Program-made: the position numbers and the translations under genes
In this document: positions 1 to 10,824 of the stretch, one piece after another
How the letters are laid out: each line of letters starts with the position of its first letter
Position numbering within the stretch: position 1 is the stretch's first letter
NCBI GenBank assembly: GCA_029747015.1
Contig: JAKOGI010000026.1
Coordinates: 1,809,817 to 1,873,816, forward strand
Length of the DNA stretch: 64,000 bases
Direction: 5' to 3'
Source of the DNA: Carnegiea gigantea
Lineage: Eukaryota; Streptophyta; Magnoliopsida; Caryophyllales; Cactaceae
The notes under the pieces: model-generated
What the model was told of the DNA's origin: nothing
The model's input: the letters and a program-made list of their open reading frames with translations, nothing else
Databases searched by the model: none

Positions 1-1390
1 TTGCTTTCTATTTTCAGTTTTGTTCTTGTAGCTTCAATTTCATGTAGCATATTTCAATTTGTGGAATTTGGAGGTGATTTGTGATTTTTTTAAGATTGAA
101 ATTTCTTGAATCTTGGTTTGATTTGAGTTTGCCTAAACCCTTGTTGTTCATGCTCTTCATGGCCCAAAAGGAATTTTCAGTGCGGTGATGGGATTTTTCA
201 TGGGTCGCTGTTTTTTTTCTCTCTCATGCGTTGCTGAATTATTGCTCAATCTCAACCCCTGGCTTATTCCCAAGTACTGTACTCCTATATCTTTCTTGCT
301 CTCTCTATGTCTATGTTTTTCTTCTATCCCACTTGTTTCATTCTTGTGGGTATGTGTGTTTTGTTGTTGTTATGGTTTGGTTTGGTGATTGTTGGCTTTG
401 AGATCGTGCGTTGAAGTTCTATTATCGGATATGGATGATCTGTTTCTTGTAATGTTCTCATTTATTTCTCATAATCGTTGGTTGATTTGGTAGTTTGTGT
501 GTGGTTGTAATGCTGTGCGTTGTCAATTGTGTGTGCATTTGAGGTGGGTGGGTTTTAGAGATAGTGCTTCCACCCACTTGCAACAAGGGTTTTTTTTGGA
601 TGTTCTAAAATTGTAATTTAGAGCTCCTTCATTTAATTTATGGGTTTGATTATGTCAAATTTCCCTTTGATATGACTTAGAAGGCTAGGGTTTTTTTTTT
701 TTTTTTTTTTTGGGCAGAGGGCGGGGGGAGGACAATTGGTGTTTTTCATTCAGGAGTGATCTTTTAGTTTTTTGTTAATTTGCTTATGTTAATTTCAACT
801 TCCACGAAGATAGTAGAGTTGTTTTGGACCTCTAATATTTTTTTAGAGCCTTTTGAAATAGTGTCATCCATGGATTTCACGTACTTAAATTTGAAGCTCA
901 ATTCAAATTCAAGCCTAATTGTATATTTCATACCTCAATTGAAAATTTTAGGATTCTGAGAAAACTTTTGAGCAACATCAATTAGATCAGACAAGGTAAA
1001 CATAGGCCATTGTCATAGTATTTGCATATATGTGATTACTGAATTTCACTAGTTCGAATGTTGCTTTGTATACCAAAGAAAACATTTTTGTGATTAACTT
1101 CTACAAAGATTTTAAAGTCACTTGAAGCTAATTAGTAGTAATGAATTCACTACATTGTGTCTTGTATGCATGGAATAATTGTGTGTGTACTGTACTTATT
1201 TTATATGTATCATTGTTGACTCAAATATGACCTTCAACTTAATGATTTGGTATTTATCTGATTTACTTATTATATGTACAAATATTTTTATGACATAGAT
1301 GACATACTATAATAGGTCTAGTTCATGACAGAGATGGCTAACTATTAATTAGCCAACAACAATTCTTGTGATCATCATGATATAGCCCAA
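1..1390. other. AT-rich stretch, no gene identified
   Basis: I see no convincing coding region here. The only open frame (185-388) is a low-complexity Phe/Leu/Cys-rich translation of T-rich DNA with no recognisable motif. A T homopolymer lies near 690-712, followed by a G-rich patch. The T-rich composition would suit an intron or untranslated region of a gene to the left of the window, but nothing proves this. Confidence 0.5.
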
Positions 1391-2935
1391 TAATGCATTT
1401 TCTCTATGCCAGTAGATCCCATTTAAAAATTCTATGTTTACAAACTGTCCATCTTTTCAAAATCATACCCAATCACATACCCATCCATCTACCATCCAAT
1501 AAACCCAACATTCTTTTGGCCATGAGCCTACTTCTACCGCCACTTCAACAGCTACTACTACTCTTAAAACTTCTCAGCCTTGTCAATGGGTCTCTCAACC
1601 AAATGAAGAAATCAATGACAAAATAAGATGAAGATTTTTCCAAAAGGAAAAGATTGAGTACTTGCTTTTTGTTGTTAATATTATAAAATAGAATTATAAT
1701 ACTATGCATTTATTTAATTTTTGGCATATTCTATCTAAACCATATTGATGTTATTCATGCCCTTTTTAATGTCATGATGAGTAGGTATAATTCACCGTAT
1801 CATTCTTAGAAGGATATACCAATTAAAGCGGGAAATATGTGGTTTGATAAATTCAAAGTAAGTTACTTAAATTTTCAGGAAAGAAATTGGTATATACTTT
1901 TTTGTATACTTGCATGTAACTATAACTTTGTTTTACTTTTAAAAAAATTTGTTGGGATGATAAGCATGCTCATGAGATTAGGAGAGTTTTTAAGTTTCAT
2001 AGGTCGTCAAGATTGAAATGAATGACTTATGAGATTCGCAAAAGTGGGGAACAACCTGTGTGGCTAAGCAAAGAAGTTTATGATGGTTTATATGCATATT
2101 GGGAGTTTGATAGATTCAAGGAGAAAAGTGCATTGGGCAAGACAAATTGAGCATCACCATTGGAGGTAGGTTCATCGATGCATCGTGGTGGATTAATCTC
2201 CATTCTGACAATAGAAGATGACTGATAATACATTTTTTGCATGTGAGTTTAGTTTACCTAATTAATAAACGTTATTTAAATGTATTTGGTAATTACTCAT
2301 TCTATTTTTATTTGTATGTAGGCTGAAGAATTGAAAAGAGAGCCAATGATTGATGAATCATTTACATGCATCTACTTCAGGAAAAAAAGACTAATCTTTT
2401 GTAGATGAAATGTCAAAAGAGCCCTATGTAAGTGACCTGTTTTTGAATTTCTTTCTAATTGTCTTCTATGATTGAAATGACCTAAAATATTTAAATTTAC
2501 CTTAATATGGGAAAAGTATTAAAAAAGACTTGAGTAGATCTAACCATCTACTCAAGGTAAAGGTACTCAAGGTAATGGAATATCACTTCCTCAACAGTCC
2601 ATGCAAATTAAGATCAATATTGAAGTTACTAGAAAAGGAGAAGCAATCAAAGAAAAAGTTAAAGAAGAGGTTGAATTAGGTTGAGAAGAAACTAGACCAA
2701 ACCAGTAAACAACTTTTTAAAACTACCAAACTTATAAAAACTTTATTGCAACAAATGAATTTTACAATTCCAGTATCCATCAATGTTGAAGTTGGAAAAG
2801 GAAGCAATAGTGGTGGTGGTGAAGATAGTGGTGAAGATGATGATGATGATGACGACGACGGTGATGAATAAGAGAATGAGGATGAGGATGGCGATGAGGA
2901 TGAGGATGAGGATGATGTATGATTGTTATGTAAAC
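1390..2935 (+). pseudogene. En/Spm-type plant transposase relic (Transposase_24-like)
   Basis: Conceptual translation of about 1,760-2,440, across stops and a likely intron, gives a series of blocks typical of the plant Ptta/En/Spm transposase domain. In order these are WFDKFK, WDDKHAHEIRR, a basic segment, PVWLSKEVYDGLYAYW, a Lys-rich EKSALGK block, a SSMHRGG block (family form HTGG) and ELKREPMIDESF. The tail (about 2,640-2,920) is charged and ends in a long Asp/Glu run coded by GAT/GAG repeats, as is common in these proteins. In-frame stops (for example after SRLK and GKTN) and a frameshift after ESFTCIYFRKK show that it is dead. No start codon can be chosen. The CACTA-like repeats just downstream suit a CACTA element, but the left end was not found. 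Confidence 0.6.
2812..2932. repeat. GAT/GAG trinucleotide-rich tract
   Basis: Runs of GGT, GAT, GAC and GAG triplets make an imperfect trinucleotide microsatellite. On the plus strand it encodes the Asp/Glu-rich tail of the transposase relic, broken by a TAA near 2,869. Confidence 0.8.
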
Positions 2936-3109
2936 AAGGTTTGACGGTGTCATATGTTTTGCTTTGTGTTTTGATTACTTTGAATGATGTAGAACAATTG
3001 TAATTTAAATTTGAATATTTTATACTAAACTACTTGTGTTGGAACTTGATTTGGTTGTTATGAAACTATGAGGTTTAGTTGTTTTGGATACGTAAAGATG
3101 TATTGTAAT

Positions 3110-3646
3110 TTTGTAAATTCAGGGAGACGACCACAATACAAATATATGTTTCAAGCTATTGCAAAAAATCGATCACAAAAACGGTCGCACATTATTTTTC
3201 ATCCTACTAAAATTGGTCACAAATACGGTCACAATGTAAGCAAAATTTTCAACAAAATTTGTTAAAAAAGCAGTAAAAAAAAAAAAACCGGCGGCCACGA
3301 TCTCGGTCAAAAATTGCATGATTCAAATTATTCACAAAATCGATCACAATAACAATCTAGTTACAAATACAGTCACAAGTTGGTCTTAAGTCCTCACTAC
3401 AAAAAAAGCCTTTTGAAAATCGGTGTCAAAAATAAAGTGGTCACAAATTCAATCGCAAACGGTGACTACACCGTCGGTCACAAATATGTCACAATCTGTG
3501 ACCGAGTCGGTCACAAATCCAATTTTCGACCAAGGGTTTTGTGATCATTGTATTCAGTCACAACTTCGGTTACAAAAATCATTTGTGACCAATTTTCCTC
3601 TATTTGTGACCGCATTTTCGGTCACAAATGAACGATTTTCTAGTAG
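3110..3646. mobile_element. CACTA-like subterminal repeats and miniature element
   Basis: The word GGTCACAAA and its reverse complement TTTGTGACC, with close variants, occur many times here in both orientations. Dense short subterminal repeats of this kind are typical of CACTA (En/Spm) transposons. A possible left terminus CACTACAAAAAAAGCC begins near 3,394. A possible right terminus, GATTTTCTAGTAGT, ends near 3,646; its complement ACTACTAGAAAATC resembles CACTA ends but lacks the outermost C. The 3,394-3,646 part may be a miniature non-autonomous copy, or simply the 3' end of the element that encoded the transposase relic upstream. No clear 3-bp target duplication was seen. Confidence 0.6.
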
Positions 3647-3723
3647 TAAAAGCGACAGTCCTGTCCAATTTCATTGGCGAGGTAGCAATTGTAAAATTAG
3701 AGAGATCTATTATATGCTAATAT

Positions 3724-5824
3724 TTATATCGTACGAGAGATTGCTGTTAATCCAATTACCATTATGATGAGTAAACAAGGGGTCGCCTTCTTTTCCGAAC
3801 TTGCTCCAAGCAAATCTCCAAATGTCATGAATGACATTACACGAAAGGAACAAATGATCATCATCCTCAATCTCTTAATTACAAAGAGGACAAAAGGGTT
3901 TGATTTGCATACCTCTTTTAAAGAGGGTTCCCCTTGTAAGGAGATACGCATGAAAAAGTTGCCAGAGAAACACTTTAAGCTTAACTATGATGTCCGAGTT
4001 CCAAATCCAACTAAATTCTCAAGTAAGTGAGTTTGCTACGTCCAATCCCTGGGCTGCCCAAGTTGCAAACTTGGTAGAGAAATCACCATAACCTAACAGT
4101 CCCCAGCAAATAGAGTAAGAGACTATGATGTAAAGGCATAGCAAGGATTAGTTGTAAACGATCATGGTCCACTAGCCTAAAAAGATTGGCAATATCCCAC
4201 TCTCCACGCACCATGGTAAAATGAGATACCCTAAGAGGAGTATCAATTAAAAGAATGATTAGTGGGACAAAGCATGTTCTGCAAACTGTCATTAGCATAC
4301 CAATTATATAACCAAAAATTAATATTGGCTTTATTCCCAACCTTGCATCTAACCCCTTCACATAACTAATAATGGTTTTTAAGGGTACACGTCCAAGCCG
4401 ACAAATTTGATTGTTATGGCTCTGTTGTAAAGTTATCATCAATAGAATGATTTTTTGCATCTGTTCTATGCATAAACTTTGCCTATGGGATAGCTTCAGG
4501 TAAGTTTATTAAGGAAAGCACTATTAATTGCCTCCATCCTTCCTAAGCCTAGACTTCCTGCTTTTTTAGGTATGTAGATTTATCCCAAGAGACCATAGGT
4601 AGACCCTAGTTATCATTTGATTTTTTTTACTAGAAGAAATCTCTACTTATTCCATAATCTAATGATTTGTTTCTTTTGGTAGCTGAAAACATTGCATGGT
4701 GTGGGCAAATATTGAATCACGATTAGCCTCGATTAGTGTTTATTTTTCTTGGAAATGCATCCAGTTTTCCAAGCTCACAATTTGTTAATTCTATTAACTG
4801 ATTCAAAGAAAGTTTATGTTTTTGGCTTGCCCTTAAAAATAGGACATCCAAGATACTTACCAAGATTGTCTTGATGGGTAATATTGAACACAGAAGAGAC
4901 GACTTGTCGATCATGATTAGTTGCATTACTGGAAAATGCTAAAGAGGATTTCTAAAAATTAATAAGCTGACAAAAGTTATTTAGAATTGTATTAAGTTCT
5001 TGGCATGATTCTAAACTAGTTCTACAGAACAAAAGACTATCATTTATAAAAAGCAAGCATGAAATTTTATATGCTCTTTGAGAAATTTTGATACCTATTC
5101 CACATTTCTTTTTGGAGATCGTCTTTCGAAGGGCCATAGTTATGACCTCCCTACATAAAATGAACAGATAGGGAGATAGAGGTCCCCCTGTCAGATACTT
5201 CTAGATGGCTTAGAAAACACACACATAATTGTTAATGATAACAGAGTAAGAAACTATTGTGATGCATTTTTTAACCTTGGACATGGGCAATGATTTTATC
5301 CAAGATCGGTCTCATTTTAGTGACTAGAATTTTCAAAATGATTTTATAGAAGCTGTTACATAAGCTGATTGGCCGAAACTAATTAGTCATTGTAGGGTTG
5401 CTAACCTTGGGGATTAAAGCAATAAGCATATGATTAATCTACTTAAGAAGTTTTCCTTCTTGAAAGAAGTCTCTAATAGGATCATAGACTTTTGTGTGGA
5501 TGATGTGCCAATAGTCTTGAAAAAAGGCAGCTTCAAAACCATTAGGTCTTAGGGCTTCATATTTATCCAATTGGGAAATAATGTCTTTAATTTCGAAATC
5601 TTGATTGGGCCTAATTAGCATTTCATTATCTTCTTCCTTCACCAATTTTGACAAATTTGTATTAAAATTGGATGCATCAGAAGAGGCTGATTTAAGTCTA
5701 GCTTAAACTCATTCACGAACATGCTTTCAACTTGGGTGGCTTCATCCACCCATAGTCCGGAAACATATGCTCCTACACAAATGTTCCTAGGCTTCACTTT
5801 TCTATCCTTTTCAAAGCAAGACAA
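3724..5824 (-). pseudogene. LINE (non-LTR retrotransposon) reverse transcriptase relic
   Basis: On the minus strand the order is as in plant L1-type ORF2. First comes a pre-RT segment (5,824-5,639) with GLWVDEATQVESMFVNEF, then RT block 1 (5,654-5,439) with LRPNGFEAAFFQDYW, matching the family pattern of A-x-G-x-D-G-F followed by FFQ-x-x-W. RT block 5 (5,137-4,952) has SCLLFINDSLLFCR, where the usual ADD is IND, so a catalytic Asp is changed. A C-terminal zinc-finger-like (zf-RVT) trace lies at about 4,100-3,724. Stops and frame changes separate every block. The 5' endonuclease domain is not visible; 5,825-6,155 holds nothing I recognise. No poly(A) tail or target duplication was identified. 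Confidence 0.7.
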
Positions 5825-6155
5825 AAAATGAGAGATATAGAGAGAGAGGAGTGGGTTTTTCGTTCAAGAGGTGGACTTAATCTAACTTAATTAAGGTTCA
5901 ACTATAAGTAATGAAGTCCAAAGTGAAGATTAGGAAGCTACTTAAAGTCATGGGTGTTCTTAGGCTATACTCATATAAAAATTAGTTTTGAAGTAAAATG
6001 TTTTTCTCATTGTGTGCATGATTGTGAAATTGATTCTTATGCAAAATTATAGATCATATTTTGCCTCTTCATTAAAGAAAATGCCAAGTTTTTTACTATC
6101 TAGATTTATGTAACATTAGTTGGAGCTATAGTGAACATTTATGATGTTTGATATG

Positions 6156-6540
6156 TGTTTCGGAAGAAATTTACTCGAGGGTTGGTGACGTCCGAACTCA
6201 CATGTGGGTAATGTGTCACTTGATCACACGAGCGGACATATGCTCCTCTCGATGACCTGCAAGAAGATCAACCTTGGGTGTTTTTCTCGAGGAAGGCCCC
6301 TTTGATGCTCAAGTTAATTATCTCAAAAAGAACTGTTAAAATAGATAAAGAATAAAGAGCAGAGAGAAAAAGAGAGTTTACTATTTTAGTAGAGTGTTTA
6401 GTGAAGTAATTAAGTTGTTAATAGCAAAAGTCCCCCAAAATAGGAAATGTTGGGATATTTATAGCCTTGGGGTTTGCACCCAAGGGTAGGATGTTAATTT
6501 CCCCACTCTGGGGATCAATTGCCATTATACCCCTCCTGCA
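6156..6540 (-). repeat. 3' LTR of the Tat element
   Basis: This is the partner of 20,563-20,941. Shared blocks include TATGCTCCTCTCGATGACC and the stretch from AGAGTGTTTAGTGA to the TATA-like region. The inner edge reads CCTGCA rather than CCAACA, and no clean polypurine tract precedes it on the minus strand. This end may therefore have been altered. Confidence 0.75.
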
Positions 6541-7514
6541 TCGTGCAGAGTCCCTGGTCCCTCTACCTAGACCTCATCCCTCTCATTGCCCATTGCTTTG
6601 CCCTTACTTTGCAAAAGACAAAGTCAAGCGCTATGCATATGACATGGTTATTCCTGAGAAAATGCAATTGATGTTCTATTCCTCCCTTCTTCAAGAGGTG
6701 ACTCACTTCCAGATCGTCTTTGCCCTCATGGCCTAAGACTTGGCTGAGGCCCTAGAGAGGTTCCGTTGGGAGAGCTTCGAGATTTGGTTGGACACTAATA
6801 GTGACCGACTTGCTTGGTGCCTTCGATAAGAGGGGAACGCTACTAACCCGGTTGGTTGTGAAGGTGTTTCAAGTTCAGACTCATCGACATCTCCCTCTTA
6901 TCATCCCATGGAGAGAGAGATCGAACCCTTGAATAAAGAATTGAGCGCTACCCGGGGGTGGAGAAGGCTACTACCAAAGGCAAAGGGCGAAGTTATTCCT
7001 AGGCCAAAGCCATACATCCCATCCGTTGACCGAACAAGGCTCCTTCTGAAAGAGAAGACGGGTCCTCCTTTGCCCTCAAAAGAGTTTGGCTTGGCCTTTT
7101 GGTCTTAATACCATACTACCGTCGGTCACTCATTTATTACTGATGAGTTGGAGCACTTGGGCACCCGTAACTTTATTTGTTTTGCTTGTAACGGGCGCCT
7201 ATGCCCTTGTTTGATGTGTATCCAAGCCATGACATCGGTATCCTTGTTGTTGTTTTTGTTCGTCTTCATTGTTTACTTGATGTTTTCGTTGTCAATGAAT
7301 TGCTGAACTTTACCAATTCAATTTCACATGAGCTTTCAATGTATCATGACTCATGGGCCATTTGTGTTGACGCTTTCACTTGTAGTTCTGATGAATTTAT
7401 TTTAGTAATTTGACTCATGGGTAATGTGCAAAGATGTTTTCATGTTACCCTTTTTTTACTCTTGTTCAACAAGTCCTTTTTTTAAGAAGACGAATGGGGG
7501 ATGGGTCACCTTCC
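6541..7514 (+). other. Unassigned part of the Tat element next to the 3' LTR
   Basis: The plus strand here has coding-like stretches without a family match. One at 6,580-6,736 reads KDKVKRYAYDMVIPEKMQL. Another at 6,908-7,108 is basic and Pro-rich (KAKGEVIPRPKPYIPSVDRT). Both end in stops. They may be the other end of the opposite-strand gene, a second accessory gene, or unrelated. 7,110-7,500 holds nothing I can name. Confidence 0.35.
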
Positions 7515-8060
7515 TATTCGGTTAACCGAATGGAGGGGAGTCCCTCTTCTCCATTCGGATCACCGAATGAAAGAGGATGCCTCTCCATTTAGGTTTAATC
7601 GAATGGGATAGGTTCCTTACCTCTATTCAATTGAACCGAATGGGAGGGAGGAACTTTTCTCTTTTCGGACAAACCAAATGGGAAAGGATTCCTCTCCATT
7701 CGATTGATCGAATAAGCCCACTTTTCATTTAGATCATCGAATGGGAGAGGAATGGGAGAGGGCACCTCCCCATTCGGTTTGGACTGAATGGGAGAGGCTT
7801 TCTTCTCCATTCGAATCACCGAATGGGAGAGGGTACTTCTCGATTTGGTTTGAGAGAAAGGGAGAGGCTCATCTCTTCCATTCGGTTGAACTAAATAGGA
7901 TAGGTTCCTTTCTTACATTCGGTTGAACCGAAAGGGAGAGAATACCTCCCCACTCGGCTTGACCGAGTGGGAAAGACATTTCTCCTCCATTCGGTTGAAC
8001 AGAATGGGAGGAGGGAGCCCCTCTCCATTCGGGTCATCGAATGGGTGGGAATTTCCTCTC
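7515..8060. repeat. Array of about 15 short palindromes (CATTCGGTT-AACCGAATG type)
   Basis: About fifteen units spaced 32-44 bp apart each contain an inverted repeat of the form CATTCGG...CCGAATG followed by GGGAGAGG or a close variant. The best is the perfect palindrome ATTCGGTTAACCGAAT at 7,516-7,531. Variant units often keep self-complementarity through paired changes, for example CACTCGG...CCGAGTG at 7,951-7,969 and TTCGAT...ATCGAA at 7,699-7,712. The array lies just upstream of the predicted opposite-strand promoter. It gives several fortuitous open frames (7,595-7,819 minus; 7,741-8,203 plus) that I do not call genes. Confidence 0.85.
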
Positions 8061-8164
8061 CACCCAGTCAGGTCCCTCCCGTAGGGCCCACCTTCATTTT
8101 TAGAGCCTTATTTGTCCTTTTTCTTTTTGGCTCATCTTGGATTTTAACATATAGAATTTTGTCT

Positions 8165-8345
8165 AATCTGAATCATCAGATTTTGGCACGTACTTTGACG
8201 TAATTCAGATTTATATATACATGCTTTACTGCCAAATAATTTTTCATTCTCATTCACCCGCCCTCCTTAAATTTTAGAGAGAGAAAGCTAGAGAGGGAAG
8301 CATTGAAAGAGTTACTCCCTTGCCTCGCCACCATCAAGGTATCCA
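8165..8345 (+). promoter_or_regulatory. Predicted promoter and leader of the opposite-strand gene
   Basis: A TATA box (TTATATATA, 8,209-8,217) follows a TGACGTAA motif (bZIP/as-1 type half-site, within CTTTGACGTAATTC) at a typical upstream spacing. Downstream is a CT/GA-rich leader with AGAGAGAGAAAGCTAGAGAG, and a possible splice donor CAAG/GTATCC near 8,336-8,338. The layout is that of a plant RNA polymerase II promoter pointing into 8,457-10,817. Activity is inferred. Confidence 0.5.
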
Positions 8346-8456
8346 TCCTCCCTTTCTTTGCTTATCATTCTTGTAATATAGCTATGTCATCGTTTGCTTA
8401 CTCACTAGGATAATCTTTTAGCCCCTCATCGGGCTCTGAGGAGGGTTTATTTAGCA

Positions 8457-10817
8457 ATGACCTCGTTGACCCATGTCCAACCTCATCCCGTGAGGAAGGT
8501 GTCGACCCCTCAGAGGATTAAAAAAATAACTTTGAGTTAGACTTTAGGCACCCTCGAAGTCCGCTCGCAGCGATTCTGTTGCGGGATGTCCTTCGGGCCA
8601 ATCCAAACTTCCTTAAGGAGAGCTCCAGCAGCTCTTTATCCCTTGACTCATACTCTTCTGGTAGGCCTGTGTCATATCTGTGGGAGGTATCCATAGCTAA
8701 CCTGCTTCCTGTGCGCACTGCTAGCATAGGTATGTCACCCACCATTGTAGTTGAGGAGTTAGAATAAGATCCATCCCATTCCAGTGGCCATCCTAGGTCG
8801 GACCCAGAGGATGGGCCCGACTCCCACTATATTAATCTTTCCTTCCAGATGAACGTAAGAAAGTCATCAACTTTGAGGTGAAGTATTCTTTTCAAGGCAA
8901 CTACAGATTGATCGTTTCCTCGCCTACAAATACCATAGATAACCCCTTCACTGGGATGTATAGGGGTGTACATTAAAGCCTTAGAGCATGGCCTTCGGTT
9001 TCTACTTCCTAAAATTGTCATGGTAATCCTTTAAATGTATGATATTGCGGTTGCCTAATTCGTTCCCAATGCCTGGGCATCTATTCTATCGTTCATTGCA
9101 ACTTGCAAGCTTAAGCGTCTCGAGTGTACGACCTTGGCCTTCTCGTACATGCACATTATCCAACGCCACAATAAGATGTGTGAGGGAAAATGTTGATATC
9201 AGATAGTTAGCCGACATGGCTATATATCTGTCTTGGGCTAACCTTCCTTCGTCCACGGATGAAGTATAGGTTTGTTTACGTAAAGAAAATGAATGGGGAC
9301 TACCCCATCCCGATCTGGCACAGGCAAGGCCCAAATAAGACATAGAATAAGCCTCGCACTAGTCCGGGGGAGAAGGAGATGGCCACCATAAGCTACTTTC
9401 GGCTTGTCGACTCCATTCATCCCTGGTCCGGGAAGGCCATTAAGGTTCCAGCCAACTGGCTCCCCCGAAGGGTGTTATTCAGCTATGGGTGCTTTCTTTG
9501 CGCCGCCGAGCTTAGTTCAGCTATCCGCTATGGTAACTTTTTTTCGCTTTGTTGATTTGATCTATTTTTTCTTTGCTAACATTACTCACTTTATCCTTGC
9601 TTCTTATAGAGGAAGCGATAGACATACTGCTCAACATAAAGGGCAAGCTACCCAAGGAAGAGATGAGGCACCTCGATGACGTAACGCGAGAGAAGCAGGT
9701 CAGGGAGCACATTATTCAGGGACCTTCCCTCAGTATGTTCTTCCCTTTGGCCGCGTAAGCCTAAGCTCACCAAACGTGTCCCTCCCCCGAAGTGTATGTC
9801 TCCCCCTAGTAACATGGTTGTCACCTTGGAATCGCATACCAAGAGTCAGGTACTAAAGCGGATAAAGACCCTGATGCGCCCCGGCAGGTCGATGGAGTGT
9901 CTTCCCAGCTCGCCGATGGTCCTTCCACGGGTGGGATGAATGGCAGGCTTCTGAAACTCCCTTTTACCAAGAAGAAAAGGCATCCTCCGAGGGTGGAGCT
10001 CTTTTCATTCTTTCAACTATGAAGGGAAAGTCTCATTACTTCAAGAGCTCGTCCAAAATGGAAGTTAGTTCTAGCCTTGGGCTCAGAACAGGTCCCTAGC
10101 ACCCTAAAGGCTACTTAGGCCTACTTCATGGAGCTATGTATCCTTAGCATTTGCAACTCATTTCCTTCTTAGTGCTTCATCATAATCATTTCATTTCTCA
10201 GTTGTAGGGTGCAGTTCGCGCTTTCTTCACCCTTCATTTGGCTCTCAGCGAATTACCGAGGCAGAGCTCAACTCGCTTAGGGAATAGGCAAGGCACAACA
10301 AGAAAGAGATATAATCTCTTAAGGAAAGGCTTCGGGCCAAAGAGCCCAAGAACCAAGTGCTAGAACACCAGCTAAAGGAGCTGAAGCCCAAGTTGGAGGA
10401 CGATAAGGTTTTGATGGAGAGGCAAGCCTACCAAGCTCAACTTGACACCGCCAACATTTCCTATGAGAAGAGACAGGAGGCCATGATGGACCTGATGGCG
10501 TGGGCTGCCCAAGAGTATGATGGGGCCGAGAGGAGTTCATGCCTGACGTGGAGATTCTCTTACAGTGGGTCGAGGTGATCAAGTTAAGGGATGCCAACGC
10601 TCATGCTCGGAGGAAAGAGGAGGCACTCCTAGAGATCACCTGCTCCTGCTCAGGCGTGACATCAGCTGCTCATCCATCCTCTCCTGAGTATGCCCCAGAG
10701 GGTCCACCTAAAGGTCTGCCGAGGCAGCCTATGCTGATGATGAGGCTACAGAAGATGCTGATGATGATGATGCGCAACCTTGGCTTTCCCTCTCCCCTTT
10801 ACTTTGCTTTTCTCTAG
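8457..10817 (+). pseudogene. Opposite-strand accessory gene in the Tat element (gypsy-type transposon protein / coiled coil)
   Basis: This lies on the strand opposite gag-pol. Around 8,850-9,480 the plus-strand frames read GVYIKALEHGLRFLLPKIV, MYDIAVA, FVPNAWASILSFIATCKLKRLE and AFSYMHIIQRHNKM. These resemble the conserved core (LPLHPF... PNAW... F) of plant proteins labelled putative gypsy-type transposon (Transposase_28 type). Around 10,240-10,600 a charged segment reads AELNSL, then KERLRAKEPKNQVLEHQLKEL and EDDKVLMERQAYQAQLDT, a convincing coiled coil. The C-terminal frame (10,539-10,817) ends in an Asp/Met-coding GATGATGATG tract. The nearest Met after the predicted promoter is at 8,457. 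Stops and at least two frame changes show decay; some may be introns. Confidence 0.6.
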
Positions 10818-10824
10818 TTTTCTT

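Noticed and set aside
7515..8060. Possible CRISPR-like array
   Set aside because: The repeats are diverged and palindromic, the intervals are not unique spacers of constant length, and the genome is a plant.
7595..8203. Open frames on both strands across the palindromic array
   Set aside because: They come from the repeated unit being free of stops in several frames; the translations are repetitive (Pro/Phe/Ser/Glu) and occur on both strands.
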